Positions 6,261-12,234 are shown, numbered from the stretch's first letter. The stretch is 12,234 nt of DNA from Gemmatimonadales bacterium (GCA_030636765.1 DAOVWI010000059.1:1-12234), one strand, 5' to 3'. Numbers and translations are program-made. The notes: generated by a model from the sequence alone, not told the origin.

Positions 6261-6679
6261 CACTCCTCGGCTGTCGGTTTCAGATCCAGCGCCACCGAGT
6301 TGATGCAGTAGCGCATGCGGCTGGGCCCGGGTCCGTCCTCGAACACGTGACCTAGGTGCGCGTCGCACCGGGCGCACAGAACCTCGGTCCGGCGCACGAG
6401 CAGGCTGTCGTCGGGCCTCGACCTCACGCGCTCGGGCGCGATCGGCGCAGTGTAGCTCGGCCAGCCGGTGCCGGAATCGTACTTGGCGTCGGAGCCGAAC
6501 AGCTCGTTCCCGCAGCCGACACACACGTACGTGCCTTCCTCCTTCGAGTCTCTGTAACGGCCGGAGAAGGGTGGCTCGGTCCCTCGCTGGCGCGTTACGT
6601 GGTAGGCCGCTGGCGTGAGTCTTCTTCTCCACTCCTCATCCGAGCGCTCGACCTTGTCGGCCTGCGTGTCTCCATCCAT
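6260..6679 (-). CDS. msrB: Peptide-methionine (R)-S-oxide reductase
   Basis: Repairs oxidised proteins by reducing the R-epimer of methionine sulfoxide; 139 residues. The structural zinc site is CVGC (Cys53, Cys56) plus CARC (Cys102, Cys105). The catalytic Cys125 lies in RMRYCINSVALDL, and His108/His111 in AHLGHVFEDGP are in place. KYDSGTGWPSY (66-76) has Thr71 where two-cysteine MsrB enzymes carry the resolving cysteine (SGCGWPSF), so this looks like a one-cysteine type that would need direct reduction by thioredoxin or another thiol. There is no signal peptide, so it is cytoplasmic. The start is the ATG at 6679-6677, with GGAGG four bases upstream on the coding strand. The longer frame to 6742 covers the leader hairpin and is rejected. 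It is the first gene of an msrB-hpt pair sharing one base. Confidence 0.96.
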   Translation of the reverse strand: MDGDTQADKVERSDEEWRRRLTPAAYHVTRQRGTEPPFSGRYRDSKEEGTYVCVGCGNELFGSDAKYDSGTGWPSYTAPIAPERVRSRPDDSLLVRRTEVLCARCDAHLGHVFEDGPGPSRMRYCINSVALDLKPTAEE

Positions 6680-6702
6680 TCGACCTCCACAGAAACAGAA
6701 AT

Positions 6703-6733
6703 CGGGCGGAGGCCAACCAGCGACCTCCGCCCG
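6703..6733 (-). promoter_or_regulatory. msrB leader hairpin with sequestering potential
   Basis: On the coding (minus) strand CGGGCGGAGG (6733-6724) pairs perfectly over ten bases with CCTCCGCCCG (6712-6703) around an 11-base loop. A pyrimidine-rich stretch (ATTTCTGTTTCTGT) follows, then the GGAGG ribosome binding site. The right arm contains CCTCC, which could pair either with GGAGG in the left arm or with the real GGAGG 22-26 bases before the end of the leader. It can thus be read as a weak terminator/attenuator or as an element that frees or masks the ribosome binding site. Confidence 0.55.
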
Positions 6734-6759
6734 GCGAGTCACGCGGTTGCCCTTCTGTT

Positions 6760-6824
6760 AGGTATACGCCGCAACGGCGAAGTCACTCCTGCTGAGCACC
6801 CGGACTCTGCTTTCAAGTATACCT
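6760..6824. repeat. Distant inverted repeat AGGTATAC / GTATACCT
   Basis: AGGTATAC at 6760-6767 and GTATACCT at 6817-6824 are inverted copies with 49 bases between them. Each contains the palindrome GTATAC. They lie in the divergent region between msrB and the permease, where A/T-containing words are otherwise rare, so they may mark operator sites or -10 regions of the two promoters. I could not pair either with a convincing -35 box. Confidence 0.4.
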
Positions 6825-6878
6825 TCCCCGACACCAGTTGGCACTAGGCCCACCGCATCCAGTACTTTCGGATCGGCA

Positions 6879-6942
6879 CAGCGGCGTTCGGAGGCAGCGG
6901 CGTCCGGACGCGTGGGCGCCCGGACGCATGGGCGCCGGGTAC
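6879..6942. repeat. Four degenerate 16-bp tandem repeats upstream of the permease
   Basis: Four end-to-end 16-base units are visible: CAGCGGCGTTCGGAGG (6879), CAGCGGCGTCCGGACG (6895), CGTGGGCGCCCGGACG (6911) and CATGGGCGCCGGGTAC (6927). Neighbouring units are more alike than distant ones, as expected of stepwise duplication. The array ends 23 bases before the permease ATG. The period is not a multiple of three, so it argues against an extended start at 6912. The units are rich in short palindromes (CGTCCGGACG, GGGCGCCC). Confidence 0.75.
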
Positions 6943-6965
6943 CCTCACACCGTGCGGGCCCGTCC

Positions 6966-8744
6966 ATGACCTGGGAAATCGGTTTCGTTTTCGCCGTCAT
7001 CGTGGTCGCGCTCGCGCTGTTCGTGAGCGATCGCTACCGGATCGACCAGGTGGCGCTCGGGATCCCCGTCGTGCTCCTGTTGGCCGGAGTCATCTCCCCG
7101 GCGGAGGCGGTCTCCGGCCTCAGCAACACGGCGACCGTGACGGTGGCCGCGATGCTGGTACTTGGCCTCGGTCTCGTGAAGACCGGGGCCATATCCGCCG
7201 TCGCGCGCTGGGCCCTGACCGCCCCGCTCGGGCCGCCCAAGCTTCGCCTGGCTGTGCTGTGTCTCATGGTCGCCCTGATCTCTCCGGTTCTCAACAACAC
7301 GGCCGTGGTCCTCGTCTTCCTGCCAGTGTTCCTGTCGCTCGCCTACCAGGAGGGTGAGCCACCCTCGCGCTACCTGATGCCCCTCTCGTTCGCCGCGATC
7401 CTCGGTGGAACCGTCACGCTGCTGGGCACGTCCACGAACCTGGTCGTCTACGGGATGGCCGAGGCCCGGGGGCTAGAGGGACTGTCGATGTTCTCCATCG
7501 CGCCGCTCGGGCTCGTCTACCTCGTGGTGGGAATGATCTACCTGTTCACGGTGGGGCGGTGGCTGATCCCGAATCGAATGGGGGCCGGGGACCTGTCCGG
7601 CAAGTATCAGGTTCGCCAGTTCCTCGCCGAGCTTGCCGTCCAGCCCGGATCCAGCGCCATCGGGCAGACGCTCGGCGGCCTGAAGTGGCGCGAGAGGTAC
7701 GGCGTGTCGATCCTCGGACTCGGTCGTGGGGATCGGTCCGTGTGGGCGCCGGGCTCGGAGCGTCGCGTGGCGGAAGGGGACATCCTGTACGCTCAGGGCA
7801 CGCCGGGACAGCTCCTCGAGCTGGGACGCCTGGAGCAGTTGAGCACTCCGGCTCGACGGGCCAAGAGCGCTATCGACTTCATCTCCGAGAACGCGCGTCT
7901 CATGGAGATCATGATCGGGCCCCACTGCCCGCTCGCCGGCCAGACGCTGGGCGGTGCACACTTTCAGCAGCGCTACGACGCCACCGTGCTCGCCGTGCAG
8001 CGGCACAGCGTCACGATCCGGGATCGCCTCGAGTCCCTCACCATGGCGGTCGGAGACCTCCTGCTCGTCCACGGCCCCGTGGCCGCCCTCGATTCGCTCG
8101 CCGAGGAGCCCGGCTACGTCCCTCTCCGCCTGGTGGGGGCGCCGGTTCGCGACTATCCGCGCGCCTTCGTCTCGGTGGCCATCCTCGTGACGGTCGTGGT
8201 CCTGGCGACGACCGGGATCTTGCCGATCATGCCCGCCGCCCTGCTCGGCGTCGCTCTGATGATCTCCACCCGTTGCGTGCGGCTCGACGAGATCTACTCG
8301 GAGATGGACTGGATGGTGGTCTTCCTCCTGGCCGGGCTCCTTCCCCTGGGGATCGCGATGGAGACCACCGGAGCGGCCGAGTGGCTGGTCCTCGGCCTGA
8401 CCCACACGCTCGGTCAGATCACGCCGATCGCCGTCATTGGAGGCTTCTATCTGATCACCGCCCTGCTGACCGCGGTGATGTCGAACACGGCTACGGCGGT
8501 CGTCCTGACACCCATCGCCCTTCTGGTGGCAGCCGAGCTGGGCCTCAACCCGTACGCTCTCCTCGTAACGGTGATGTTCGGAGCGTCGGCGTCGTTCATG
8601 ACGCCGATGGGGTACCAGACGAACCTCCTCATCTACGGACCGGGCGGCTACCGCTTCACCGACTTCCTCAAGGTGGGCACTCCGCTCACTCTGCTCCTCG
8701 CCCTCGTCACGACGTTCCTCATTCCGATCTTGTGGCCTAGCTGA
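6966..8744 (+). CDS. SLC13/DASS-type permease with two RCK_C (TrkA-C) domains
   Basis: Inner-membrane secondary transporter of 592 residues, probably sodium- or proton-coupled uptake of an anion such as sulfate or a dicarboxylate. The first membrane half (about 1-200) contains the helix-hairpin motif SPVLNNTAVVLVFLP (106-120) and LLGTSTNLVVYGMAE (152-166). A cytoplasmic insert (about 205-395) holds two RCK_C domains, each with a V-x-P/G-x-x-x-x-G-x-T-L opening (AVQPGSSAIGQTLGGL at 224-239; MIGPHCPLAGQTLGGA at 316-331) and a GD-x-L segment. The second membrane half (about 400-590) repeats the motifs as AVMSNTATAVVLTPIA (503-518) and FMTPMGYQTNLLIYGPGGY (544-562). The two inverted halves with a regulatory insert match bacterial relatives of the algal SAC1 and plant-type sulfate transporters. 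The start is the ATG at 6966; no clear ribosome binding site is present. RCK_C domains usually bind ligands and may gate transport. The substrate is unknown. Confidence 0.93.
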   Translation: MTWEIGFVFAVIVVALALFVSDRYRIDQVALGIPVVLLLAGVISPAEAVSGLSNTATVTVAAMLVLGLGLVKTGAISAVARWALTAPLGPPKLRLAVLCLMVALISPVLNNTAVVLVFLPVFLSLAYQEGEPPSRYLMPLSFAAILGGTVTLLGTSTNLVVYGMAEARGLEGLSMFSIAPLGLVYLVVGMIYLFTVGRWLIPNRMGAGDLSGKYQVRQFLAELAVQPGSSAIGQTLGGLKWRERYGVSILGLGRGDRSVWAPGSERRVAEGDILYAQGTPGQLLELGRLEQLSTPARRAKSAIDFISENARLMEIMIGPHCPLAGQTLGGAHFQQRYDATVLAVQRHSVTIRDRLESLTMAVGDLLLVHGPVAALDSLAEEPGYVPLRLVGAPVRDYPRAFVSVAILVTVVVLATTGILPIMPAALLGVALMISTRCVRLDEIYSEMDWMVVFLLAGLLPLGIAMETTGAAEWLVLGLTHTLGQITPIAVIGGFYLITALLTAVMSNTATAVVLTPIALLVAAELGLNPYALLVTVMFGASASFMTPMGYQTNLLIYGPGGYRFTDFLKVGTPLTLLLALVTTFLIPILWPS

Positions 8745-8797
8745 GAGACGGCCCGGCGGCCGCACGCCACGGCCCGCGCCACCGATCCCTCGACCCA

Positions 8798-8825
8798 GGC
8801 CGGTGAACCGAACGGCCCGTTTTTT
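8798..8825 (+). terminator. Probable Rho-independent terminator of the permease gene
   Basis: GGCCG (8798-8802) and CGGCC (8813-8817) form a short GC stem around a ten-base loop, followed after CG by six T (8820-8825). The stem is short, but the T-tract is the clearest in the window and the position, about 55-80 bases after the permease stop, is apt. Confidence 0.5.
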
Positions 8826-8862
8826 CGTTATTGAGGCAGACAGGGAAGTCACGAGCGCGAAC

Positions 8863-8888
8863 GAACTTTTGGCGAGGAAACCTATGTC
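8863..8888 (+). promoter_or_regulatory. ECF-sigma-like promoter ahead of the anti-sigma gene
   Basis: GAACTTTT (8863-8870) carries the AAC core of ECF -35 elements, and GTC (8886-8888, within ATGTCACTA) is typical of their -10 elements. The GAACTT to GTC spacing is 17 bases, which is in the usual range. The transcript would start near 8897 and give a leader of about 30 bases. This would place the anti-sigma gene under the control of an ECF sigma factor, possibly its own partner. Confidence 0.4.
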
Positions 8889-8927
8889 ACTATTTCACGG
8901 TAAGATGCAGATTTCGTCGAGGTTGCG

Positions 8928-9746
8928 ATGGTATTCAGGGACACGCTGAGTTGTGACGCGGTACGGGAAACACTGTGGCCGCTCGACCAGCCGCGTCCGT
9001 ACTCGGAGCGGGATGAAGGGGCCCGCATTCACCTCGGCCACTGCCCCGAATGCCGCGAGTTTTTCGCCCGTGACGCAGCGCTGGCGCGTGCGATCGCACA
9101 ACATGGAGCTGGGGCACGCGCGCCCGATAGCCTGAGACGGCGCATCGAGGAGGCGATCGCGCGGGAGACTCGGCCCGAGGCCGAGAGCGCGAGCGGCCGA
9201 GCCACGGTCGACAAGCGACATCCGGCCGGCCGAGCGACGCGTCTTCCGGCGCGCATCCGGCGAGAGGGGCTCGCCATCGCCGCCGTTCTGGTGGCGCTTC
9301 TGGCGGCGGCATCCCTCCTGCGAAGCGGTCCCGGCAACGGCATCGGCGAGGCATCCGCCCAGGACTTCCTGAACCGGGCCGTCCAGGACCACGCCATCCA
9401 CGTGCCCGACCCGGCCGCGGTGTCGCGCTACTTCCTCCGGGAGTTGGGGATCGGCGTGAAGCCGGTGATGCTGGAGGAGGGGCGGCTGACGCGCGCGATG
9501 GTCTGTCTGCTCGAGAAGCGTCGGGCCGCGATGGTGGAGTACGCGATCGGTGATCACATCGTCGCGCACTACCGGGTGCCTAGCGAGCGCGACGAGCCGA
9601 CGGAAGAGCTTCCCCTGGGCTCCCGCTCCGAGCGCGGCGTGAACATCGTCACCTGGCGGGACGCCACCTTCGAGCACGCCCTCGTGTCGGACCTGTCGGT
9701 CGAAGAGCTGAGCACCCTGGCCCGGCGCGCGTTCGCCGAAGGTTAG
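8928..9746 (+). CDS. Membrane-anchored zinc-finger (ZAS-type) anti-sigma factor
   Basis: A 272-residue protein with an N-terminal anti-sigma zinc-binding signature. Cys9 is followed by H-x3-C-x2-C in ARIHLGHCPECREFF (His35, Cys39, Cys42), then a basic, likely flexible linker. One membrane helix at about 112-130 (GLAIAAVLVALLAAASLL) is followed by an extracytoplasmic domain of about 140 residues with no family that I recognise. The cytoplasmic part would hold an ECF sigma factor inactive. The outer domain would sense a signal that triggers release or cleavage. A cytoplasmic zinc-bound H-x3-C-x2-C also occurs in redox-responsive members such as RsrA, so thiol oxidation is another possible trigger. 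The start is the ATG at 8928, behind GAGG at spacing five. Such genes normally sit directly after their sigma gene; here the upstream gene is a transporter and the downstream gene is convergent, so the partner must lie elsewhere. The ECF-like promoter upstream supports the role. Confidence 0.85.
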   Translation: MVFRDTLSCDAVRETLWPLDQPRPYSERDEGARIHLGHCPECREFFARDAALARAIAQHGAGARAPDSLRRRIEEAIARETRPEAESASGRATVDKRHPAGRATRLPARIRREGLAIAAVLVALLAAASLLRSGPGNGIGEASAQDFLNRAVQDHAIHVPDPAAVSRYFLRELGIGVKPVMLEEGRLTRAMVCLLEKRRAAMVEYAIGDHIVAHYRVPSERDEPTEELPLGSRSERGVNIVTWRDATFEHALVSDLSVEELSTLARRAFAEG

Positions 9747-9781
9747 AAGGCTAGAGCGTTCGCGGCAGAGCCGAAGGCTAG
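9746..9781. repeat. Nine-base direct repeat at two convergent gene ends
   Basis: GAAGGCTAG occurs at 9746-9754 and 9773-9781. The first copy overlaps the final base of the anti-sigma stop codon, and the second supplies the stop codon (CTA, read as TAG) of the convergent formate dehydrogenase gene. The 31-base gap between the genes has no convincing terminator. This may be a chance or duplication scar. Confidence 0.5.
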
Positions 9782-12102
9782 TCGCCGGCCGGGGAGACTC
9801 GGACCGCACAGAACTTGTACTCGGGGATCTTCCCCGCCGGGTCCAGCTCGTCGATCGTGAGCAGGTTCGCGGCCGCCTCACGGAAGTGGAAGGGAATGAA
9901 GACCGAGCCGGAGGCCATGCGCTCGGTGCTCGTCGCCTTCAGCACGATGCGTCCCCGGCGGGAGGCCACCTCGACGAGGTCGCCGTCCGCGATCCCCAGC
10001 GTCTGGAGGTCGCCCGGGTTCATGTCCACTCTCGCCTCAGGCTGGAGCTCGGCCAGCGCTCTCGACCGCCTCGTCATGGTGCCCGTGTGCCAGTGTTCCA
10101 GGAGCCGGCCCGTGTTCAGCACGAACGGGTACGCCTCATCGGGCAGCTCCTTCGCAGGCGCGAACTCCGCCGGCACGAACCTCCCCCTGCCGCTTGCCGT
10201 CGGGAAGCGATCGCCGAACAGCACTTGGACGCCGTCCTCCGCCGGGTCAGGGCACGGCCACAGCTTCCCGGTCAGGCCCAGGGTCTCGTACGTCATCCCC
10301 GCGTACGAGGGAGAGAGAGACGTGAGCTCGGCGAAGACCTCCTCCGGCGAATCGTACTCCATGGCATAGCCCATCCGGCCGGCGATCTCGCACGTGATCT
10401 CCCAGTCCGGCCGGGCATCACCCGGCGGATCCAGCGCCTTTCGTCCCACCTGGACGCGGCGATCAGTGTTCGTATACGTGCCCGTCTTCTCGAAGAAGCT
10501 CGCCGCGGGCAGGATCACGTCGGCGAACTCTGCGGTTTCGGTGAGGAAGATGTCCTGGACCACCAGGAACTCGAGGTTCGCCAGGGCCTTGCGGATCTTG
10601 TTGATGTTCGGGTCCGACAAGAAGGGGTTCTCGCCCATCATGTACATGCCGCGGATCGTGCCCTCCAGCGCCGCACCCATGATCTCCACCACGGTGAGCC
10701 CCGGGTCGGGATCCAGCTCGCGGCCCCACGCCCCCTCGAACTTCGCGCGCACCTCGGGATCGACCACGCTCTGGTAGTCGGGATACACGATCGGAATGAG
10801 TCCCGCGTCGGAGGCGCCCTGCACGTTGTTCTGCCCGCGCAGCGGGTGCAGCCCCGTTCCCTCCCGGCCGATGTTGCCGGTGAGCAGCGCCAAAGAGATG
10901 AGACAGCGAGCGTTGTCGGTCCCGTGGGTGTGCTGCGAGATGCCCATCCCCCAGAAGATCATCGCGCGCTCGGCCCCTCCGAAGGTCCGTGCGGCCTGGC
11001 GGATGAGGTCGGGCTCGACACCGCAGATTTGGGCGGAAACCTCCGGCGAATAGCTTTCCACGACGCGCTTCAGGCCGTCGAAACCCTCGGTGCGCTCCGC
11101 GACGTAGGATTCGTCGACGAGATCCTCGCCGATCAGCACGTGCATCCACGCGTTGTAGAGGGCCACATCCGTGCCGGGCTGGATCTGGAGGAAGAGGTCG
11201 GCGTGATCGGCCATCGGGGTCCGGCGGGGTTCGACGACGATCAGCCTGGTGCCGCCACTCTTCCGGGCTTGCTTGATGAAGGTGGCGGCGACCGGGTGGT
11301 TATCGGTCGTGTTGGAACCGGCAATCAGAGCGACGTCCGCGTTGCGCACATCGCCGAAGACGTTCGTAACCGCCCCGGATCCGATCGTCTCGAGAAGCGC
11401 GGCGACGGACGAAGCGTGGCAGAGGCGAGTGCAGTGGTCGACGTTGTTGGTCCCGAACCCCACCCGCACGAGCTTCTGGAAGAGGTACGCCTCCTCGTTG
11501 GAGCACTTCGCGCTCCCGAACCCCGCGAGGGCCGAGGATCCGTCGCGGTCCCGGATCTCGCTGAGCCGAGCGCCCACCAGGTCGAGCGCCTCCTCCCACG
11601 TCGCCTCGCGAAAGTGCGGCAGCACCTCATCGTAGTCGACCAGACCGCCCGGTTTGCGTCGGCGCCGGCCCGTCTCGCCGCGCACCTCGGTCGAGAGCGG
11701 GCCCTTCGGGTACGCCGAATCCTTCCGGATGAGGGGCTTCGTGAGACGGTGAGGGTGCGTCGTGTAGTCGAAGCCGAAACGCCCCTTCACACACAGACGT
11801 TCGTGGTTGATGGGGCTGGGACGACCATCGGCATAACGGATCCGGTTGTGCGCCTCGTCGACGAAGTAACGGATCGCGCACCCCACGCCGCAGTACGGGC
11901 ACACCGACTCGACGCTACTCAGGGCCGGCCGAGCCGAGCCTCCATCGATGGACCCGAGCAGCTCCTCACGGTGAGCTTCGACCGCGGCCCGCAGCTCGGG
12001 AGTGAGCGCACGGTGAAGGTCCTTCAGCAACAGCCTCTCGCCCTGGCGACGCAGCTCCACGCCCCGCTCGCGGAGCTCGCGAAGAAGCGTCGCGGTCATC
12101 AT
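9778..12102 (-). CDS. fdhA: Formate dehydrogenase catalytic (molybdopterin) subunit with N-terminal docking-like domain
   Basis: Oxidises formate to CO2 at a bis-molybdopterin guanine dinucleotide centre; 774 residues from the ATG at 12102-12100. Residues 3-52 (LLRELRERGVELRRQG, then ALTPELRAAVEAHREELL) read as helix, beta hairpin, helices and resemble the TubC N-terminal docking domain. After a linker comes the [4Fe-4S] site C68-x2-C71-x3-C75, completed by Cys104 in LCVKGRFGFDY. HPHRLTKPLIRKD (116-128) is typical of FdsA-like enzymes. The active-site Cys228 and His229 lie in DHCTRLCHASSV, so this is a cysteine, not a selenocysteine, enzyme. Further landmarks are GSNTTDNHPV, FWGMGISQHTHGTDNARC, HPLRGQNNVQGASDAG, MGENPFLSDPN and EKTGTYTNTDRRVQ, then the C-terminal cofactor-binding beta barrel (LNTGRLLEHWHTGTMTRRS). 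The frame stays open to 12186, but that part overlaps the upstream ferredoxin gene. The ATG overlaps that gene's stop (ATGA), implying coupling. The gene is the promoter-distal end of an operon; no fdhD is seen. Confidence 0.93.
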   Translation of the reverse strand: MMTATLLRELRERGVELRRQGERLLLKDLHRALTPELRAAVEAHREELLGSIDGGSARPALSSVESVCPYCGVGCAIRYFVDEAHNRIRYADGRPSPINHERLCVKGRFGFDYTTHPHRLTKPLIRKDSAYPKGPLSTEVRGETGRRRRKPGGLVDYDEVLPHFREATWEEALDLVGARLSEIRDRDGSSALAGFGSAKCSNEEAYLFQKLVRVGFGTNNVDHCTRLCHASSVAALLETIGSGAVTNVFGDVRNADVALIAGSNTTDNHPVAATFIKQARKSGGTRLIVVEPRRTPMADHADLFLQIQPGTDVALYNAWMHVLIGEDLVDESYVAERTEGFDGLKRVVESYSPEVSAQICGVEPDLIRQAARTFGGAERAMIFWGMGISQHTHGTDNARCLISLALLTGNIGREGTGLHPLRGQNNVQGASDAGLIPIVYPDYQSVVDPEVRAKFEGAWGRELDPDPGLTVVEIMGAALEGTIRGMYMMGENPFLSDPNINKIRKALANLEFLVVQDIFLTETAEFADVILPAASFFEKTGTYTNTDRRVQVGRKALDPPGDARPDWEITCEIAGRMGYAMEYDSPEEVFAELTSLSPSYAGMTYETLGLTGKLWPCPDPAEDGVQVLFGDRFPTASGRGRFVPAEFAPAKELPDEAYPFVLNTGRLLEHWHTGTMTRRSRALAELQPEARVDMNPGDLQTLGIADGDLVEVASRRGRIVLKATSTERMASGSVFIPFHFREAAANLLTIDELDPAGKIPEYKFCAVRVSPAGD

Positions 12103-12234
12103 ACGCGCTCCCATCCGTCGGATCCGACGGCCAGATCGCGAAGCGACAGAGCGCCGGTTGGGCAGACCTTCTCGCACTCCCCGCACGCGACGCAGGTGCT
12201 CTCGCCCATCGGCACATCGAGATCAAAGGCGATG
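12099..12234 (-). CDS. C-terminal end of a NuoG/FdsA-like iron-sulfur protein (partial)
   Basis: The last 44 codons of a gene that enters from the right edge, read as IAFDLDVPMGESTCVACGEC, then EKVCPTGALSLRD, then LAVGSDGWERV and a TGA stop. It contains a complete C-x2-C-x2-C-x3-CP signature for one [4Fe-4S] cluster. The phrase DxPMGESTCVACGEC closely resembles the second ferredoxin cluster of the N-terminal NuoG-like module of FdsA-type NAD-dependent formate dehydrogenases, where it is followed in the same chain by the molybdenum domain. Here the chain stops about 16 residues after the cluster motif. The TGA (12101-12099) overlaps the next gene's ATG in the four bases 12102-12099. The start and most of the protein lie outside the window, so a stand-alone ferredoxin or an FAD-ferredoxin fusion remain possible. 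It probably passes electrons between the formate dehydrogenase subunit and a diaphorase. Confidence 0.85.
   Translation of the reverse strand, partial: IAFDLDVPMGESTCVACGECEKVCPTGALSLRDLAVGSDGWERV

Larger units (their letters stand above)
8745..8927. other. Gap between permease and anti-sigma genes
   Basis: A 183-base non-coding stretch. The left part is very GC-rich and ends in a likely terminator (8798-8825). The right part becomes unusually A/T-rich for this window and holds an ECF-like promoter (8863-8888) and the leader of the anti-sigma gene. No small gene is convincing here. Confidence 0.6.

Noticed and set aside
6912..6965. GTG at 6912 as permease start
   Set aside because: The added residues come from the 16-bp repeat array; the protein begins with a normal first membrane helix from the ATG at 6966.
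9769..9779. AGCC-GAA-GGCT hairpin as terminator between the convergent anti-sigma and fdhA genes
   Set aside because: Four-base stem, overlaps the stop codon and has no T-tract on either strand.
12103..12186. Longer N-terminus of the formate dehydrogenase subunit, starting at 12186
   Set aside because: These codons are out of frame with and lie on top of the iron-sulfur cluster codons of the upstream gene; the ATGA overlap at 12099-12102 gives the natural start.

Overview
The window is a GC-rich bacterial chromosomal segment. Its protein genes are tightly packed on both strands, and I see no transposase, integrase, tRNA, rRNA or CRISPR array. The codon third positions, the zinc-finger anti-sigma protein, the lipoprotein amidohydrolase and the pairing of a six-helix membrane protein with a winged-helix regulator would fit Gemmatimonadota or Acidobacteriota. 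That assignment is an impression from protein style, not proof.

Layout. (1) Positions 23-2209, minus strand: an MscS-type mechanosensitive channel downstream of an aldo/keto reductase. The gap between them holds a perfect short tandem repeat. (2) Positions 2311-4185, plus strand: a compact operon of a six-helix membrane protein of unknown function, a winged-helix regulator and a cis-prenyltransferase (UppS-like). It is preceded by a palindrome overlapping a promoter that would give an almost leaderless message. (3) Positions 4258-5694, plus strand: an exported metal-dependent amidohydrolase lipoprotein. (4) Positions 5691-6679, minus strand: msrB-hpt, overlapping by one base, with a hairpin in the msrB leader that can compete with the ribosome binding site. 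(5) Positions 6966-8744, plus strand: an SLC13/DASS-type permease with two internal RCK_C domains, preceded by four degenerate 16-bp tandem repeats and followed by a likely terminator. (6) Positions 8928-9746, plus strand: a solitary membrane-anchored ZAS-type anti-sigma factor behind an ECF-like promoter, with no sigma gene beside it. (7) Positions 9778-12234, minus strand: the end of a formate dehydrogenase operon, with the molybdopterin catalytic subunit and, running off the right edge, the last 44 codons of an iron-sulfur protein.

The most unusual feature is in region 7. In NAD-dependent formate dehydrogenases of the FdsA type, the NuoG-like ferredoxin module and the molybdenum catalytic module are one chain. 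Here the chain is cut into two ATGA-coupled genes just after the last ferredoxin cluster motif. The catalytic half begins with about 50 residues that read like a TubC-type N-terminal docking domain, a module known mainly from assembly-line NRPS/PKS enzymes. A docking module at the break point of a split redox enzyme is, as far as I know, not a described arrangement.

Working together: msrB, the aldo/keto reductase, the anti-sigma factor and the channel are housekeeping or stress functions. The FDH genes would feed electrons from formate to NAD or another carrier. The membrane protein-regulator-UppS operon suggests an envelope-linked unit.
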